From NCBI GenBank assembly GCA_029953675.1, contig JAMWBK010000007.1, forward strand, positions 372,001 to 436,000: 64,000 bases of DNA, written 5' to 3'. This document shows positions 46,037-58,279 of the stretch, piece after piece (positions within the stretch are counted from its first letter, which is position 1; the number at the start of each line of letters is the position of its first letter). This DNA comes from Rhodosorus marinus. Taxonomy: Eukaryota > Rhodophyta > Stylonematophyceae > Stylonematales > Stylonemataceae. The notes under the pieces are model-generated. The model saw only the letters and a program-made list of their open reading frames with translations, was not told where the DNA came from and did not search any database. The position numbers and the translations under genes are program-made.

Positions 46037-46389
46037 CCTAGTTAACCTCCCTCATCCATCCTCAGACCTCCCCCTCGTCCTCACAGCGACATCAACCTCT
46101 CCCCAACACTCCACAAAAGTTCCAACCCGAAAAAAAACAAAACACACGCACACCAAACAACAAACCCAACAGTCCCCCAACGCTCCTCCAAATCCCTCCA
46201 CCCTCACACTACACCCTCCACCCCTCCCACCACGCCCTCCACTCACCCCCCACCCCCTCCACTCACCCCCCCATCCCGCCCAAAACCCCCCACCCCCCCA
46301 ACCCCTTCCCTTCCCTCCCCCGAAAACCAGTTCCTTCCTACCTACCAACATCCCCTTCCCACCTCTCTCCCCATCCAAACGAGACAATA

Positions 46390-46436
46390 CCCACACCTCA
46401 CCCTCACCCTCACCCTCACCCGCACCCTCACCAAAC
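46390..46436. repeat. Short CCCTCA (TGAGGG) tandem repeat
   Basis: Six to seven near-perfect hexamers within a long C-rich tract (46050-46450) that is the G-rich leader strand upstream of the FAD4-like gene. It resembles a telomere hexamer but is internal and short. Confidence 0.7.
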
Positions 46437-46444
46437 ACAAACAA

Positions 46445-49145
46445 AAAAAGTTTCCTTCTCCATCCTCTCCCCCCACCACCTCCGCACCCCCTTATAAAAT
46501 ACCCATTACCATATCAAAAACAAAACTTCCAGAAGAAAAAATCCATAAACACAAATTTTTTTATCCTCACCTTTCTCCCCCCTCCCCCTCTTCCTTCTCT
46601 CCTCTCCTTCTCTCCTCCTCTCCTCCTTTCAAAATGTGAAAATCCACACCACATCGTCGATCCCCCCAAAAAGGGGATATTTTTATTAATTTTAAGTTCC
46701 TCACGACCACATCTTTTAACAGTCTCAACACAAGTGAAATCGTCTTTTTCTCTCCGCTTTTTAATTTTTTCTTTCTTTGTTCATCAAAGTTCCCCTCCCC
46801 CCCCCCCCCCGCTCTCTTTTTTTTTTTTTCGGAGGGAGTCAGTGGGAATGAGAGGACCTCACCTTCATTTCAATGCAAATTAGAGGGTGGTGATAATCTA
46901 AATTTTTTTTGGAGGAGTCTGGATAAAACTTCAGATAATAAAGTAGTAAAATAGATAGATATTAAGTAATTTAATTAAGTTTTCTGTTTTTAATCTATTG
47001 CGATCTGATAAATAATATTTTGTATTTAATGTATAAGTGATTGTGGAAATTGGGTTGGCCTGGAAGGGGTTAATAGATTTACGATTGTGGTCGCGTTGGG
47101 TTTCTAGTGGGTGGAACAGGGGGTGGAGGTGGAAATAATATGTACATGTTTTCGGATACGTTTTGAAGGATTAGACATATTTTAGGTGGTGGAATGAGGG
47201 GTGATGATTGCGGAGAGTGCACGGGATTTTGAAGGAACTGGAAGGGGGGGCGATTTGTTGGGTGGAAAGAGGTAGGATCGGGAATTTATGTGTTTTTCTT
47301 GAAGATTATTTTATTTTGTAGTTCTGGGAAGCGTATTTATATTTATATGTTGATAGAGTCGGGTTTTTATTAACAAATTGTTTAAGGACTAGTGTCCTTC
47401 GGAGGTCAAGTTGGATGGGTTTCTGGTTGGACTGGAGATCAAAAGGATTTCCACCTATCGATTCTCTGGTGCAATTGATAGCGTAGCGTTAGGGTCGGAA
47501 ACCGGGGGGGGCGGGTTTGTTGGGTTGAGGGTTTTCTTGCCTGGACGGGGACCCATAGTTGGTGTTGTTTTCATCCAATGCGGGTTTGTAGTTGTCCTGA
47601 TATCCATACCCAATACTCGTGAACACTATCCTGTCTCGTTTCCACTGCGCTGAAGCAGACCATTTTCTCCCTCAACTTAACTTGCTTCCTCCTTTTAGCT
47701 ATCCACTCTCCTCACTCCAAACCATCCTCTGCGAAAACTTGGCTACACCAGCTGAATCTTAAAATGTCGCTCAATTGGCCGCATCCTCTGCTTACTTGGC
47801 TAGGCAGCTGATTCTTTAGATATCGCTCACTTGGCCCCCAGTCATCTCTGTCCATTTACCGCCAGCTGCAGTCTCGTCCCTCCTTCACACTGCCACTCTA
47901 GTAGCCACCCACTCCCTACCCCTTCCAAAAATGCTCCAAATAGGATTGTTTTGTTGTTAGTTTTTTTGGTAATCGAATATGGTTTCTCAATTAATTGGGT
48001 GTGGATTAGAGTGAATTGATCAAGTAATCAAGTGCGGCTTAATGGATCCATTAAGCTGGTTTTTGATATGGTAGAATTCCGCCTCTGTCGACCACTAGAT
48101 TTTTTATTTATTTTTGGTAGATTCGTGCTTGTTGCCTATGGTGGGATTTTACGGATTGCCAGTGGACTTTTTCTATTGCTGTGGAAGGAAAGGATAGGTG
48201 TTAGTGGTAGCTGTTACTTCCGGGTATATTGGGAAGTGGGTTGCGAACGACGTCCCTTTATGGCTCAGATATTTGGGGGGCAGGTGTAATTTTGGAGTTA
48301 TGTGTTTTTAGTAAACTTGGGCTGCATCCCAAGCCAGTCTCTCCAGGTTCATAAGTCCGCTTGGTCTAACATACGAGCGTCTCTTATGCCTATTTGTTCA
48401 TAAGTTTCCGCCGGAGCGCTAAGATCAGGTCATAGACGTGTTTATAGCAAAGCTGCGTCCGCCTCTGGGAAATACACCGACGTCCCAGTTCTTATCACTT
48501 CTTTTTGCATTGGTGCGCTTGCGCAGCTCACAGCTATTCTGATAATTCAGTGTAAATCACCAGGCCAGAGCTAGTCACGATTGACAGCCGAGGTTTACTG
48601 TGGGTCCGGCTTCTCGTCGTTGAACCGCTGGATTTCCGGGACGACAGGCACCCTCGATAAGGCGATGCTAAGCAGGAAGAAGCACCGTGCGGATAAGAGG
48701 CACAATGCACCCACGCTGGACTGTCGCACAGCCCTCCATTCCATCACCGGTTTAGACACTGGAAGCCGTGCTGGCCAGCACTGAATCAAAAGACCATCTG
48801 CGCAACTGAACGCTTCGTTCATTTTCGATTAGCGGTCCCCATGGCCTCCTTTTCTGGACACTCAAACGCTCAGGACCTCTTAAAGAATGATGCTACGCAA
48901 CTGCTGCCGAAAACCTTGGTAAAAAAAGCGCGCTGTTGCTGTCCATCAATCTAACCACGTCTGCCGTGGAGCAGGCACCCCGTCAGCAAAGGAGCTGACA
49001 AGGAAGCAGAAGCACATCCACGAGGCTTTGGTAAAGGCTTGACCACGTTGAGTCACCAAAAACAAATTCTTTACCTCGCTTTTAAAAAATATTCCGAAAG
49101 GCAACTACGCCATCAAGAAGCGTGTTGCCGTAGAGCGCCGAGTCC
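46445..49145. other. Gene-poor region with AT-rich island and orphan plus-strand leader
   Basis: C/T-rich to 46650, with a C-run and T-run at 46797-46830, then AT-rich at 46650-47050, then G-rich plus-strand sequence 47050-47560. This is the same order seen at real gene starts, which predicts a plus-strand transcript. Frames of 80-85 codons at 47411 and 48032 have no recognisable domain. Nothing is seen from 48300 to 49145. Confidence 0.5.
47728..47842. repeat. Two-copy tandem repeat of about 57 bp
   Basis: Copies at about 47728-47785 and 47787-47842 share CCTCTGC, ACTTGGCTA, CAGCTGA, TCTT, then TCGCTCA and TTGGCC, with several substitutions and small gaps. It lies inside the predicted orphan transcript. 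Confidence 0.65.
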
Positions 49146-50663
49146 CTATGCTGACAAGCCTGCTCGTCGCCTAAGCTCTTCAGCTGCACTTTCCATGGCC
49201 TTCCTATGCTCCGTTCGAAACTGTGCACACAGAACCTGCTTCGGGGTATGGCTTTCACTATTTGCGAGGATCTTTTCGTCTTCCTCAGGCGAAGCCTTCA
49301 ACGAGCTAAGGCGAGCCTCTACCGCACTCAGCAGAACCGCCTCCTTTCCAGGTTTCAACTTTGAGAGAGCGCCACCAAGAACTCCGCGCTTGTCGTTCGC
49401 GTTGTCAGTCTCCACAAATCTGTAGTCGAGCAGCAGCTGAGAGTTTGTCAAATTGCCATCTCCGTACCTAATGAACACCTCCTCACCCGCCTCGATCTGA
49501 AACCCAAAATCCGACGAGAAAACCTTCTCTCAGTCCTCAGCAGCGCACAGCGCAGCGCGGAAACAGTTGCTGGGGTGTTCCTCTACAAACCTTTGCACCG
49601 GCAATCACGTTGTAACTATCCTTCTTGAACTTCAGTTCGTTCAGCGCCTTGTTGCTGTGGTTGATCATATCGATGAACGGAATCAACAGCTTCACAAGCT
49701 CCCGGTCCTGATTCTGTACCCCAAGCGCTCTGCTGACTATGATAAACACACCCCAACGAAGCGCGTCCTTTGAATACTGGATGCCTTCTCCCATTGGATT
49801 CTCCATGTCTCCGCTGTACAAAGCGTCCTAAAAACGATGTTTCGGGTAGTTGCAGACCAAAGAGATATGTTCAGATGCTTTTCCACATGATGGACGTTCC
49901 ATCCTCCTATGGAGCTACACGCTATGTGATGATAGCTTTCTCACAAAGTTAAACTTTTCGTAGCTGCGATCGATCTGGGCTTCTCTACGGTGGAATTCTG
50001 CTTTTACTTCGGGCTGCTCGAGGGAATTCAGCTCCGCTTCCGAGAAAACGAGTGAATTTTTGTTGTCGGGCTCCTTTGGGAGAACGTCAAGCATCGGTTT
50101 GAAGAATTGCGGTGGCTGGCTATCCCCTTGCATCATCTGCGAAGAGCGGACAAGATCTGAATCAGATTTTGACTTGGTTTACTCCACGCGTGGGCCGGGC
50201 TCGTCTCGAGTCTGCTTACCGTCAATAGAAGATTCGCGGGCTTTGTTGGGTCGATATCCTGCTCTCCCAGGGCAATCGCCAGCGTCTTGGGAATAGAACA
50301 AATCACATCCCCTTCGTTAATAGTCTCCAAGGCGAATACTCCTCTCCTTCCTCCCTTTTCCCCTACAGCAACCCTCCCAAAGCTCGCTCCGCCCAATTTC
50401 AGCCAGCGGTACAGCGCATCAATATCCTGATCCCTGCTCAGAGCCAAGTCACCCAACCCCGCACCCTTCTTCGGGGCTGGCTTTCCAAACCCTTTGACAG
50501 ATAATCTAACTTTCTTTCCCTCGCCGCCTCCGCCGCCCTTCTTCTTCGCTCCCATCACCCATTGACCACCCCTAAAACACACACCAGACCTAGCCAGGCC
50601 CCTGCCTAACACACCCGTCTCCAATCCACCCCCAACGGCGAAACAAACCTTCCTCTCCTCCAT
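49146..50663 (-). CDS. Plastid SET-domain protein lysine methyltransferase, RuBisCO-LSMT type
   Basis: Exons 50663-50220, 50136-49945, 49827-49591 and 49496-49146, all joined at phase 0 (donors GTAAGC, GTGAGA, GTTTGT; acceptors CAG, TTTTAG, TTTCAG), 407 residues. A transit peptide precedes QWVMGAKKKG. The SET domain starts with RRGVFALETINEGDVICSIP, continues with FFKPMLDVLP, and closes with FIDMINHSN and FIRYGDGNLTNSQLLLDYRF, the SAM- and lysine-binding segments. This is the split SET arrangement of RuBisCO large-subunit methyltransferase and SETD3/6 relatives. The C-terminal substrate-binding domain is short, about 90 residues, compared with about 200 in plant LSMT. The substrate may therefore not be RuBisCO. 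Confidence 0.88.
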
Positions 50664-52878
50664 CTCTCCTTCCCCTCCCAAACCAAGATGTTTCCTTGCA
50701 AACCACGACACTACATCCACGAGCCGCCTCCTACACCTCTCTACACTCCACACAACAATCGCTCTTGAGAAAAACCTATCCTGACCTCACCCCTCTAAGG
50801 CTCATTCACTTCAGCCCAAGACTATCCCTGTTGATGTCCACTGCCCTCTCTCTCCCTCTTCAACTCCGCGTGCTCGTTCCAAGGCTCAATCTTAACACAC
50901 CTCCAACCTCACCACGACAAGGGTTAAAACAAAGTCTCTCAACAGATAACCCAGTCTTCACTCAATCTCTCTGTCTCTCTTGTCCTTCCGTCAACAGCAA
51001 CGAAAGCAAAAGAAACCAACAAGCGCCCGTTTCCTCACTACTTCCTACCCGTCCCCAAAGTCCTCAAAACTTCTTAACTACGTCCTGTTCCAGTAGATAA
51101 ATCAGACCTCACCAATTTTTCTCTGCCTTTCGTTGCTGCCTAAACCTCTTACGAAGAAAGAAGTAATCTCCTTTCCCCTGTCTCATCCACCCGCCCGAAC
51201 CCTCGAGACGATTAACGAAATCTCGCTCTATATCGACTTCGCTCTTCCTTACCAATGCCTCTCGCAAGGTTTCCACCCTGGAGAGGCTTGGCCACGGCCG
51301 GTGTCCGAAGTGGACGGGGATGTACCAACCTGTATCCCAAAGTACCATGGCCAGCTTTTCCTCATCCTTGCCCAGTTGGTTTCCGAGGTGTGTGTCCGTG
51401 CCGCTTCTGAACGTAGAGATGAGGATGTGTATCTCAGTGGTACGAGCTAGCTAGACTCGCGTTGCGTCGATAACACGCCTTGACCAGGATCGCTCTCGCG
51501 GTTGAGGTAGCCCGCCACCAGTAGGAAAGTATCTTGATAAGCACCGGTGATCTCTCCGTTGACAGTGGCGATCTATAAACAAAAAGCCTTCCAGAGAGCG
51601 TTCCAGGCAACGGACCTCGACCATACGATGCTGAAAACCGGGGATCAGGATTTCAACACTGATTTCCTAGTCTATCTGTTACCCAACCCGAGTCGCACAA
51701 ACTCAGTGAACCTCTCCAGTGAATTCCCAATATGCAGAGTTTCGTATGCTTCTTGTGCGTTCCAGTGCGCAAAAGAAGGCCGCTGTGTAACTTGAAGACT
51801 GTGGGAGAGTCGGTTCTGACGCCGTGACAACGTTCGACCTCCGGTAGCAGGTACAGAACTGTTTCTCCCTTATAGACAAACAGCATATTTGCTGGAACTA
51901 TTTCAGCAAGCTGCCCAATTCCTGCTTTGGGAGTTCCTGGTCCGGAGTGGACTTCCGGTACAGTCGGTGAACCTGCGCGACAGATGCCGGGCTTCACGGC
52001 CAGAGTCCACCGATGAGCCCAAACATTCCCCGGCTCAACGACCATACCGGATGTCCATTGGACACCCGCGCTGTGTCAAGGACTAATACAGACGCAGTCT
52101 CTGATAGATGTACTTGTCCTTGTCTTGTTCCTGTTAGCAACGAGCCGCTAGTGGAAGCAGCGGGATTACTTTCAGAATGGACTTACTCCGGAGTACATCT
52201 GAAGAGCAACTCAGTTCGGAAACACGGCGGAGATAAAAAGAGAGTGGCGGTGGAGTACGGGAGCGAGCAGTGTGTGGCGGTGTTAATATATTTCAGAACC
52301 GGCAGTGCCGATCATGAGTCAAGATAATCAAACAAATGAACCAAGGATGTCTCAAATTCCGTCCTCTCAATGGAGTTGCATCTGCCCTACTTGTCGCTCA
52401 ACAAGTTGTCCAGTTCCACCCTGCTCTCAATGTCACGGACGTGGTAGCCAACCTATGGGGTACTCGATGATCTTAGTAGAGCAAGCTTTTCTTTTTTGCT
52501 GTTAGGAAGAGGGCCATTCCCCGCACCGAAACGTACCATTAAACACCATGTGATAACCTGAGAAATGTAATCTCGACCGGTTGTGAACGATTGCTGTACT
52601 TCGGCACTCGGTCTCCCTAGAAGGGTGTTAACGACTCTCTGAATTCCGGTCAAAATGAAGATGGGAACATGATCAAGTTAGTCATTTCTACGGTTTCGAG
52701 AGAAAGGGCCCGTTCTAGTCTACTACCCAAGCACGAACCTGCATTGCATCAGCGGAGTCCTCCGTAAGATCCTTCAGGTCGGCGGAGAAGGAAGAGTCTG
52801 GAGCAAAGGAAGCATATTCCAGGATCCTGCACGGGATAAGCGCAAGTTGGGAAAGTCGGCATCAGTATCCATGTCGAT
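50664..52878. other. Intergenic, no gene recognised
   Basis: C-rich on the plus strand to about 51100, the leader side of the SET gene. The rest has only short overlapping frames of no recognisable type. The 3' end of the DUF760 gene borders it. Confidence 0.5.
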
Positions 52879-54554
52879 TCATGCAACAGTCAAGCGCAGA
52901 ACATGCGCTTGTCTAGTAGCAACGAATTTAGACACAAGTTCGGCATACCGCGCAGAAGTTTCTCCAGCTCCATTGGCAGCAGCAGCGTCGTGTTGCTGCT
53001 TGAGAGCTTCAATTTCGGACTCTAGTCGGTGTATGTAAGTCTGTGGGTTGAGATACGTCCTCTCATTCCTCGACGGATCCCACCAGCTCAGCCGTCCACT
53101 GACGTTCTTCTTCACCCTCGCCCCGGCTTCCGGAAGAGCATCTTCAGGGGAAGCCTCCTCTTCTGCTTCATCCACGAGTTGTGAGCTCCTCCGCGACAGT
53201 TTGATCTCACCGTCCCTCATGAAGTAACCTAAGCAAGCCCAATCCAATTAAGCCAGGGATCACACCATCACGGGTTTGCTGGATGAGTTCCGATCATACC
53301 GGTCACTTCCGACGTGTACAAAAGCTGGCCTAGGCCCATTCGATCTGTTTGGATGGTCATCTCAAATAGAGACTCAGGTAGGCTACCAATTATTGAAGCA
53401 AGCGCCCGATTCATGGCCTTTTTCGCGTCCGCGGATACCAAGCTTTCCAACATCTCAGTATCCTCCTGCGAAGGGTGGGAAGAGGGACTTAAGCTTTCCA
53501 TGGTTGACTTTCGATCGTCTTGCGACTTTGCAACGAGTTCAAACAGTTCCTTTTCTAGAAATACGCACTGGGTTGAGGCTGCTAACTCTGTCATATATTT
53601 GGTTCTTCTTATCCATCGACGGAAACTCTCTTGAACCTTGAGAACGATCGCTACTCGTTTCGAAAACACACAAACGAAAAGCGCCCGTCAGTTTTCACTT
53701 GCGCTGCTTCCGAACGAGGCACCCAAAACTCACCCGCTGTGCAAAGAAGGACTCCCATCGCTTGAGGAAATCTTATTCTTCTTCGCTATTCGATCGTAGA
53801 CCTTGCCAACTAGAGCTTGAACGTCACCAATACCTTCGATGGACTCCAACGACTGCTCCAGCTCATCTCGCAACTCTGATGCCCGGATGCCTTTAATGAC
53901 GTTGCCAAGCTCAGCATCTCCAAGGGAAGAGTTTTCTCCATCCATATCGGAATCTTCCTCAGCAAGGACATAGTACTCGCTTCCGTCGACCCCGTCAATT
54001 TCCCCGTCTTGATCAGACTCCACTTCCGGGGTATCAGCCAACTGTCTCAATTTGTCCTCCAAAGCCCGTTCCCACTCGTCATAGCTCTTGTCGGCGAGGT
54101 CATGCCCTTGCTGTTCCTCCTCTAAAGCTTGAATGTCGATACCTTCCCGCGCCAAATCCTCCAGATGTTTTTCAGATAAAGCTTCCTCCACGACTTCAGC
54201 AACGTCTTTCGGCGGGGAACCATTCGCATTGGCTTCTGGTTGCATAGCACCGTTAGAGCTACTAGAATCGTTGCTTTCCTCCGTTTTAAAGACCTTATCC
54301 ATTTCAAGTTTCATTTTCTTAACAATGCGCTCCTTCATGCCCTCAAACAATCGCTTCCAAGTATCCGGGTCATCCTCAAACCACCCGTCCTCCTCACGAT
54401 ATTCATTCCCGCCTTTCTTCGCTTGACATTGTACTAGGGACCTTTCAGGTCGCTCCTTTCTCAGCGGACGTCTACCATTCTTTGCTACATACGAAGCCTC
54501 TCTGTGCGTTCTGGGTGCACCCGCGGGAACCACGAACGCACTCTCGCCCATCAT
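52879..54554 (-). CDS. DUF760 domain plastid protein
   Basis: Exons 54554-53734, 53625-53300 and 53228-52879, about 498 residues. The leader has AFVVPAG and ends near LVQCQAKKG, as for a plastid precursor. The first 270 residues are acidic and partly helical. The conserved part is DUF760: VSADAKKAMNRALASIIGSLP, FEMTIQTDRMGLGQLL and VTGYFMRDGEIKLSRR, the last created exactly by the exon 2-3 join. DUF760 proteins are plastid proteins of cyanobacterial and algal/plant distribution with no firm function. The first acceptor (GAGAG, 53626) is the weakest call; the donor GTGAGT before it is strong and the frame fits. Confidence 0.75.
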
Positions 54555-55787
54555 CCTTAACCAATTGGCTTCGCTCCCTCAATGAGATCTCAATCCATCA
54601 AGTTCCACGTTCTAGTACATCTACAAAAACCGTTCCAAACGACAGGGAACTCCGTGACAAGAAGCAGACCCAATTCCGAATCAACCTGTGCTCGCACTTC
54701 TTCCCCCCTCTTCGAGCTCGAGATATCTCCACTAGACTCGTTGACGGACTGGAAAGACAGAACGGGACCGTTTCTGTCGGGTCTGTCTTATCTTTCTCTT
54801 TCGCTGAACTGATGTTTCTTTTAGAAAAACAAGATAATTCTAAATATGAAGAATCAGAAGCAAATATCAAGTTGCCCGTCCAACCGTAAGAAAAAGCTGC
54901 TTCGCCGAAGCTGTGCTTCCTGCCGGTCCAAATGCCGACAATTCCATCCTTGCAGAGAGCAAACGAAAACAAGCTAGGATACGGGACGGGGACGCGCTGG
55001 ACGTCTTTGTAGCGTTTACACAGAAGTAAAAAGATCCCAAATAGTAGTACAAAGCAGGAAACAATCGCACGCTGCCATCCGCTCTACCAAAACCTAAGCC
55101 CCCAAAAGAAGCAGAAAACCCCAGAAACCCCAAAAACCCTAAAAAGAAGTATTCAATCATTATTCAAAATAATGACTAAATAGTTTCTAATAGATTGACT
55201 CAAATCCACCTTCGTGCGGCCGACCACGAAATCTATTTTCATTTGATTTTGGAAAGGCCAGGCTGTCTATATTTCTTAGTACACTACTAACAGCTACTAA
55301 CCTCATAAGTTTGCATGGACGAATAATTGGATTTTTCTTATCTGATTCGATTAGGACATTTTGGGGTCTGTTTATCGGATTTTTTTTCGATGGATGGTAT
55401 GGCCGTGGTTGTCTCTTAGGGGTTTTGGTTTGGATTTCGGTTCATGTAAAGTTGGATGGCGGACTTGCGAGGATACTTGATCTTTCCCTGTTTGATGATG
55501 TCCTGGTTCGGTTTATTTTTTAATCTGCAAGGCTACTAGAAAACGCTTCCAGCGAGTCCCTGCGTCCCTCCCTTTATATTGTTCGCTTCCTTTGGGAATT
55601 GGAGCTCTGGAGTTGAGGAGGGATCAGGTCCGGGTGGAGAGACTTGAGCAGGGTTGGCGCTGGTGGCGGTTGAGCGCGGCTGAATAGTTTATTGTATTGG
55701 AAGTGGTCGATTGACGTACCTTTCGCGGTCGTCTGGGTTGATACGGTTGTAAGATCTGTGTTTTTTTTTTCCCAGCGGTGGGCAAGC
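54555..55787. promoter_or_regulatory. Divergent promoter region with 5'-UTR intron of ADSL
   Basis: Lies between DUF760 (-) and ADSL (+). AT-rich near 55150-55350, then G-rich on the plus strand. A donor-like GTACCT near 55718 and a T-run ending CCCAG at 55774 suggest an intron in the ADSL leader. No protein recognised. Confidence 0.45.
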
Positions 55788-57377
55788 ATGGAGGAGAACT
55801 ACGTATCGCCGTTGTCGACTCGGTACGCGTCGAAGGAGATGAGGGCGAATTTTGCGGATATCACGCGGTATCGTATTTGGAGGAAGCTGTGGCTTGCGCT
55901 GGCAGAGGCTGAGATGGAGCTTGGACTTGAGGTGACCCAGCAGCAAGTTGATGCGTTGAGGAATGCGCCAGACGTGGATTTGAAGCGCGCGGATGAGTTC
56001 GAGAGATCTCTTCGACATGACGTTATGGCGCATGTGCATGCTTTCGGTGAGCAAGTAATGGTGGCAAAGCCGATTATCCATCTCGGTGCGACCTCTTGCT
56101 TCGTGACAGACAACAGTGAGGTAGTCCAGATGCGACAAGGTCTGGACATTGTGATCAAACAGCTTTGGGGGTGTATATCAAACCTTGCCTCGTTCGCGAT
56201 GCAATGGAAAGACCTCCCAACTCTTGGATACACCCATTTTCAGACCGCACAGCCGACTACAGTAGGGAAGCGGGCGTGCCTGTGGCTACAGGACTTCCTG
56301 TACGACGTGCAGAACCTCGAACACGTTCGGGACAATCTCAGAATGCGCGGTGTCAAAGGAACGACGGGAACTCAAGCCAGTTTCCTGGCTCTCTTCGACA
56401 ATGACCACGAGAAATGTCGGCAACTGGACAAGAAAGTTTCTGAGAAGATGAATTTTCACAAAACTTGGACGGTCACCGGTCAGACCTATACCCGGAAGCA
56501 GGACTACGTCGTGCTCACAGCTCTTGCTGGGGTCGGTCAAAGCTCGGCAAAAATGGCGAATGATATTCGCTTGCTGGCTCATTTGAAGGAGGTTGAGGAA
56601 CCGTTTGAGAAGAAGCAGATCGGATCGAGTGCGATGCCATACAAGAGAAACCCTATGAGGTGCGAGCGACTATGCGGAATCGCGAGATTCTTGCAGAACT
56701 TGGTTTTGAATCCAGCAGAGACTGCAAGCGTCCAGTGGCTTGAACGCAGTCTGGACGACAGTGCAAATCGTCGACTTGCAAACTCAGAAGCATTCCTGGC
56801 CACTGACGCATGCCTCCAGTTGGTGGCAAACGTGACCTCAGGCTTGGTCGTCCATCCAAAGGTAGTTCCATTGACTTCAGAAACGGATTCTCCGCCGCGG
56901 GACGTACCAGGCATTTACTAACACAACGTGCTGACTCCAATCCAGGTCGTAGAGAAGCATATGAATGAGGAGCTTCCCTTTTTGGCAACGGAGAACATCA
57001 TGATGGCTGCGGTGAGGAAGGGAGGAGATCGACAAGTACGTAACACTTGCACTGTCATCAGCAAATGAGTAATTCTCAGCTTTTTTTGGCTTCTTGGCAA
57101 TTCTTCACTATAGGAGCTCCACGAAGTTATCCGTGGCCACTCAGTCGCCGCAGGGGCGAGAATCAAGGAGGAAGGCCTAAGCAACGATCTCTTGGAACGA
57201 ATTCGTGCCGACCCAGCTTTCAGCTCCGTGGAAGGTGAACTAGACGACATTCTAGACACGAAGAACTTCATCGGAAGGGCATCGGAGCAGGTTGTGGACT
57301 TCCTTGAAGGCGATGTGTATCCGGAGCTAAACGCGCATAACATCGATAAATCTTTCACAGGGGAAGTCAATGTGTGA
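55788..57377 (+). CDS. ADSL: Adenylosuccinate lyase
   Basis: Exons 55788-56861, 56946-57035 and 57114-57377, 475 residues. It catalyses two steps of purine synthesis: fumarate release from SAICAR and from adenylosuccinate. Seen: the N-terminal [15 protein letters not shown] and the fumarase-superfamily signature [10 protein letters not shown] near residue 281, plus the catalytic-loop [10 protein letters not shown] and [15 protein letters not shown]. The layout is the eukaryotic type (similar in length to animal ADSL), with no transit peptide, so probably cytosolic. Intron 1 contains TTTACTAACAC, a near-perfect branch site. The open frame upstream to 55692 is leader and probable intron; [10 protein letters not shown] is the natural start. 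Confidence 0.96.
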
Positions 57378-57486
57378 CTCGCGTTTAGTATACCAGTTTA
57401 AGTATAATACATTTACTAACAATTCTAGTGCACACATCTCTGAGTCCAGTTCAGGTTGGGATGTTAGCTTGTTCCTGGAACCTCGT

Positions 57487-58279
57487 TCAAGTCTTTCCTT
57501 GGAGTAGAAATCTGACAGCCTCAGATCTCCCAGAGGGCGCTGAGGATGACACAGTATCGTCCGTGGAAGCGGAAAGTTCTTCAGCGGCCTCTACCTCCGC
57601 TTCAAACGAAAAGAAAATCATCTGGCATCGACGCGCGTGAACGTTAGGTTGGGTCAACCACATGCTGGTCATGATTGACAGGCTTTTTCTGTCTTGGAAG
57701 TCTTCGCGAAGGAACGAGTTGATAATATTTATCTTTGTGTTGTAGTCTCGCAAGTGCATCAGCAGAACCTCTCCCGCCATTTCCTCCCAGGACATTGCAG
57801 GCAGTGTAGCAAACACCGGTAGCTGAGCGGCCCCCGACATCATAGCAGAGTCTGCTACTCTCCTCATGGATTCAAGTACGAGTTTCATCCCACCCAATAG
57901 CCTTTCCATCGTTCGTTTGCTTGCTTCCAGCTCATCCAGTGCTTCTGATCCCATGCGTTCTGCGTTGATTGCAGTTGACCCACCCGGTCCTTCCTCATTC
58001 CTGAAGCCATCGGCCAATTCCCTGTGAAAAAACGCCAAAAAAAGCAAAAAACGAGCCCCCGCCAGCCCATTTTCAGAACTTCCATCTATCAGCTCGCCTA
58101 CCGCAGCATCCCGCTCAAGCTCACCTCAGCACTAGGACGGCGTTCGACGCTTCTACACAACCCCGCCTCCCAGACGTCGAAACGTTCTCCCACGCCTTAG
58201 CATACCTCTTCAACAGATGGAACCCCTTCGAAACCTCATCTCGAAACTTTTCTCTCCGAGAATATCTCTCTTCCTCCAT
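57487..58279 (-). CDS. Small helical protein, possibly AIRIM/C1orf109-like
   Basis: Exons 58279-58125 and 58021-57487 (GTGAGC donor, TTTTTTCACAG acceptor), 229 residues. Almost wholly helical: KGFHLLKRYAKAWENV, LVLRELADGF, LDELEASKRTMERLLGG, and a conserved-looking MAGEVLLMHLRDYNTKINIINSFL followed by MTSMWLTQPNV. The order of helices and the end (a helix, then a short Trp-containing segment) resemble AIRIM/C1orf109, a 60S-assembly factor that works with SPATA5. The match is by eye and weak. It ends 110 bases from the ADSL stop, tail to tail. Confidence 0.6.

Noticed and set aside
46390-46436. Telomere or chromosome end
   Set aside because: Only six to seven hexamers in a C-rich tract, with genes on both sides.
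46052-46444. 130-codon minus-strand Gly/Val/Glu-rich frame
   Set aside because: It reflects the G-rich leader strand and TGAGGG repeats; no domain, and separated from the FAD4-like gene by stops.
55692-55787. N-terminal extension of ADSL
   Set aside because: The segment contains a T-run and CCCAG acceptor and lacks similarity to ADSL; the conserved start is at 55788.
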